Below are positions 31,905 to 32,052 of a stretch of DNA of 32,052 nt, piece after piece (position 1 is the first letter of the stretch; every line of letters begins with the position of its first letter). The position numbers and the translations under genes were made by a program. The notes under the pieces are model-generated. The model was not told where the DNA came from. It saw only the letters and a list, made by a program, of their open reading frames with translations, and did not search any database. Source of the stretch: Cyanobium sp. NIES-981 (GTDB lineage Bacteria; Cyanobacteriota; Cyanobacteriia; PCC-6307; Cyanobiaceae); NCBI GenBank assembly GCA_945901765.1, contig CAMDLO010000020.1:1-32052 (forward strand), given 5' to 3'.

Positions 31905-32052
31905 TGACGTGGACCCCAGAAACCGGACCAGGGTGAATGAGAGTTCTCATCCGGCCAGACTGGGCCGGGGACTCCACCATGAAACGCACCAGGCACACAG
32001 CCGAGCAGATCATCCGCAAGCTCAAGACCGCCGACCAGCTGATTGCCCAGGG
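31905..32052 (+). mobile_element. Left end of an IS3-family insertion sequence
   Basis: From TGACGTGGACCCCAGAAACC onward the sequence has the look of an IS3-family terminus (TG start, then a short leader) and leads into an OrfA-type frame at 31979. The element runs off the right edge, so its other end, full length and target duplication are not visible. The exact left boundary is an estimate. Confidence 0.65.
31979..32052 (+). CDS. IS3-family transposase OrfA (5' end only)
   Basis: The first 24 codons read MKRTRHTAEQIIRKLKTADQ and on to the window edge. This matches the helix-turn-helix N-terminus of IS3-family OrfA proteins (MKRKRHTPEQIIRKL pattern). OrfA binds the inverted repeats; the DDE catalytic OrfB, usually reached by -1 frameshifting, would lie beyond the window. 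Confidence 0.85.
   Translation, partial: MKRTRHTAEQIIRKLKTADQLIAQ

Noticed and set aside
1-32052. Search for CRISPR arrays, prophage or toxin-antitoxin modules
   Set aside because: No spaced direct repeats, phage structural genes or paired toxin/antitoxin genes were seen. The tandem repeats are contiguous minisatellites without spacers.

Overview
The window looks like a piece of a high-GC picocyanobacterial chromosome of the Synechococcus/Cyanobium type. Cyanobacterial markers are a PAM68-family photosystem II assembly protein, DUF1816 and DUF3288 proteins, a cyanobacterial-style Delta9 desaturase, and an intact dnaE with no split intein. The assignment is inferred from protein families and gene content; no marker phylogeny was possible.

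Left part (1-6.6 kb). A minus-strand sdhC-sdhA pair is cut by the window edge. It is followed by a secreted MliC-like protein divergent from an SOS mutagenesis operon (umuD-umuC), which has a LexA-like dyad upstream and a previously untracked 50-residue Cys-rich frame just downstream. Then come two small minus-strand proteins, one of them Cys-rich and probably exported, and dnaG primase.

Middle (6.6-25.3 kb). A plus-strand EamA transporter converges on a lipoprotein gene that is divergent from ruvA. Next are rpsO, the PAM68-family gene, a GT39-type membrane glycosyltransferase and two tandem PAP2 phosphatases. A run of about 10 kb on the minus strand follows, read in the order trpD, carA, STAS protein, mrnC, rlmB, DUF1816, gatA, dnaE. 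The first four genes overlap or abut so tightly that they are probably translationally coupled. The run mixes biosynthesis, 23S rRNA maturation (mini-RNase III plus 2'-O-methyltransferase), amidotransfer and replication. Upstream lie a terminator, a DUF3288 gene and a divergent ABC exporter half.

Right part (25.3-32 kb). Plus-strand genes encode a small conserved membrane protein, MsrA, a second MliC-like secreted protein, a 50-residue single-span protein and a membrane protein with a SAP/Rho-N-like tail. They are followed by tRNA-Pro(GGG) with a textbook terminator. Beyond the tRNA the content changes: a 78-residue unknown, a large pectate-lyase/Calx-beta/RTX protein with a locally AT-rich segment, an unknown minus-strand gene, a desaturase and the left end of an IS3-family element.

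The most distinctive feature is a set of six unrelated short tandem repeats (unit lengths 39, 15, 15, 21, 12 and 12 bp, all multiples of three). Five lie in the terminal coding parts of otherwise conserved genes: umuC, dnaG, the PAM68 gene, the DUF3288 gene and the desaturase. One lies in the gatA upstream region. Long G/C homopolymers also sit inside dnaE and exactly at the sdhC/sdhA junction, where gain of a single G would fuse the two proteins in frame.
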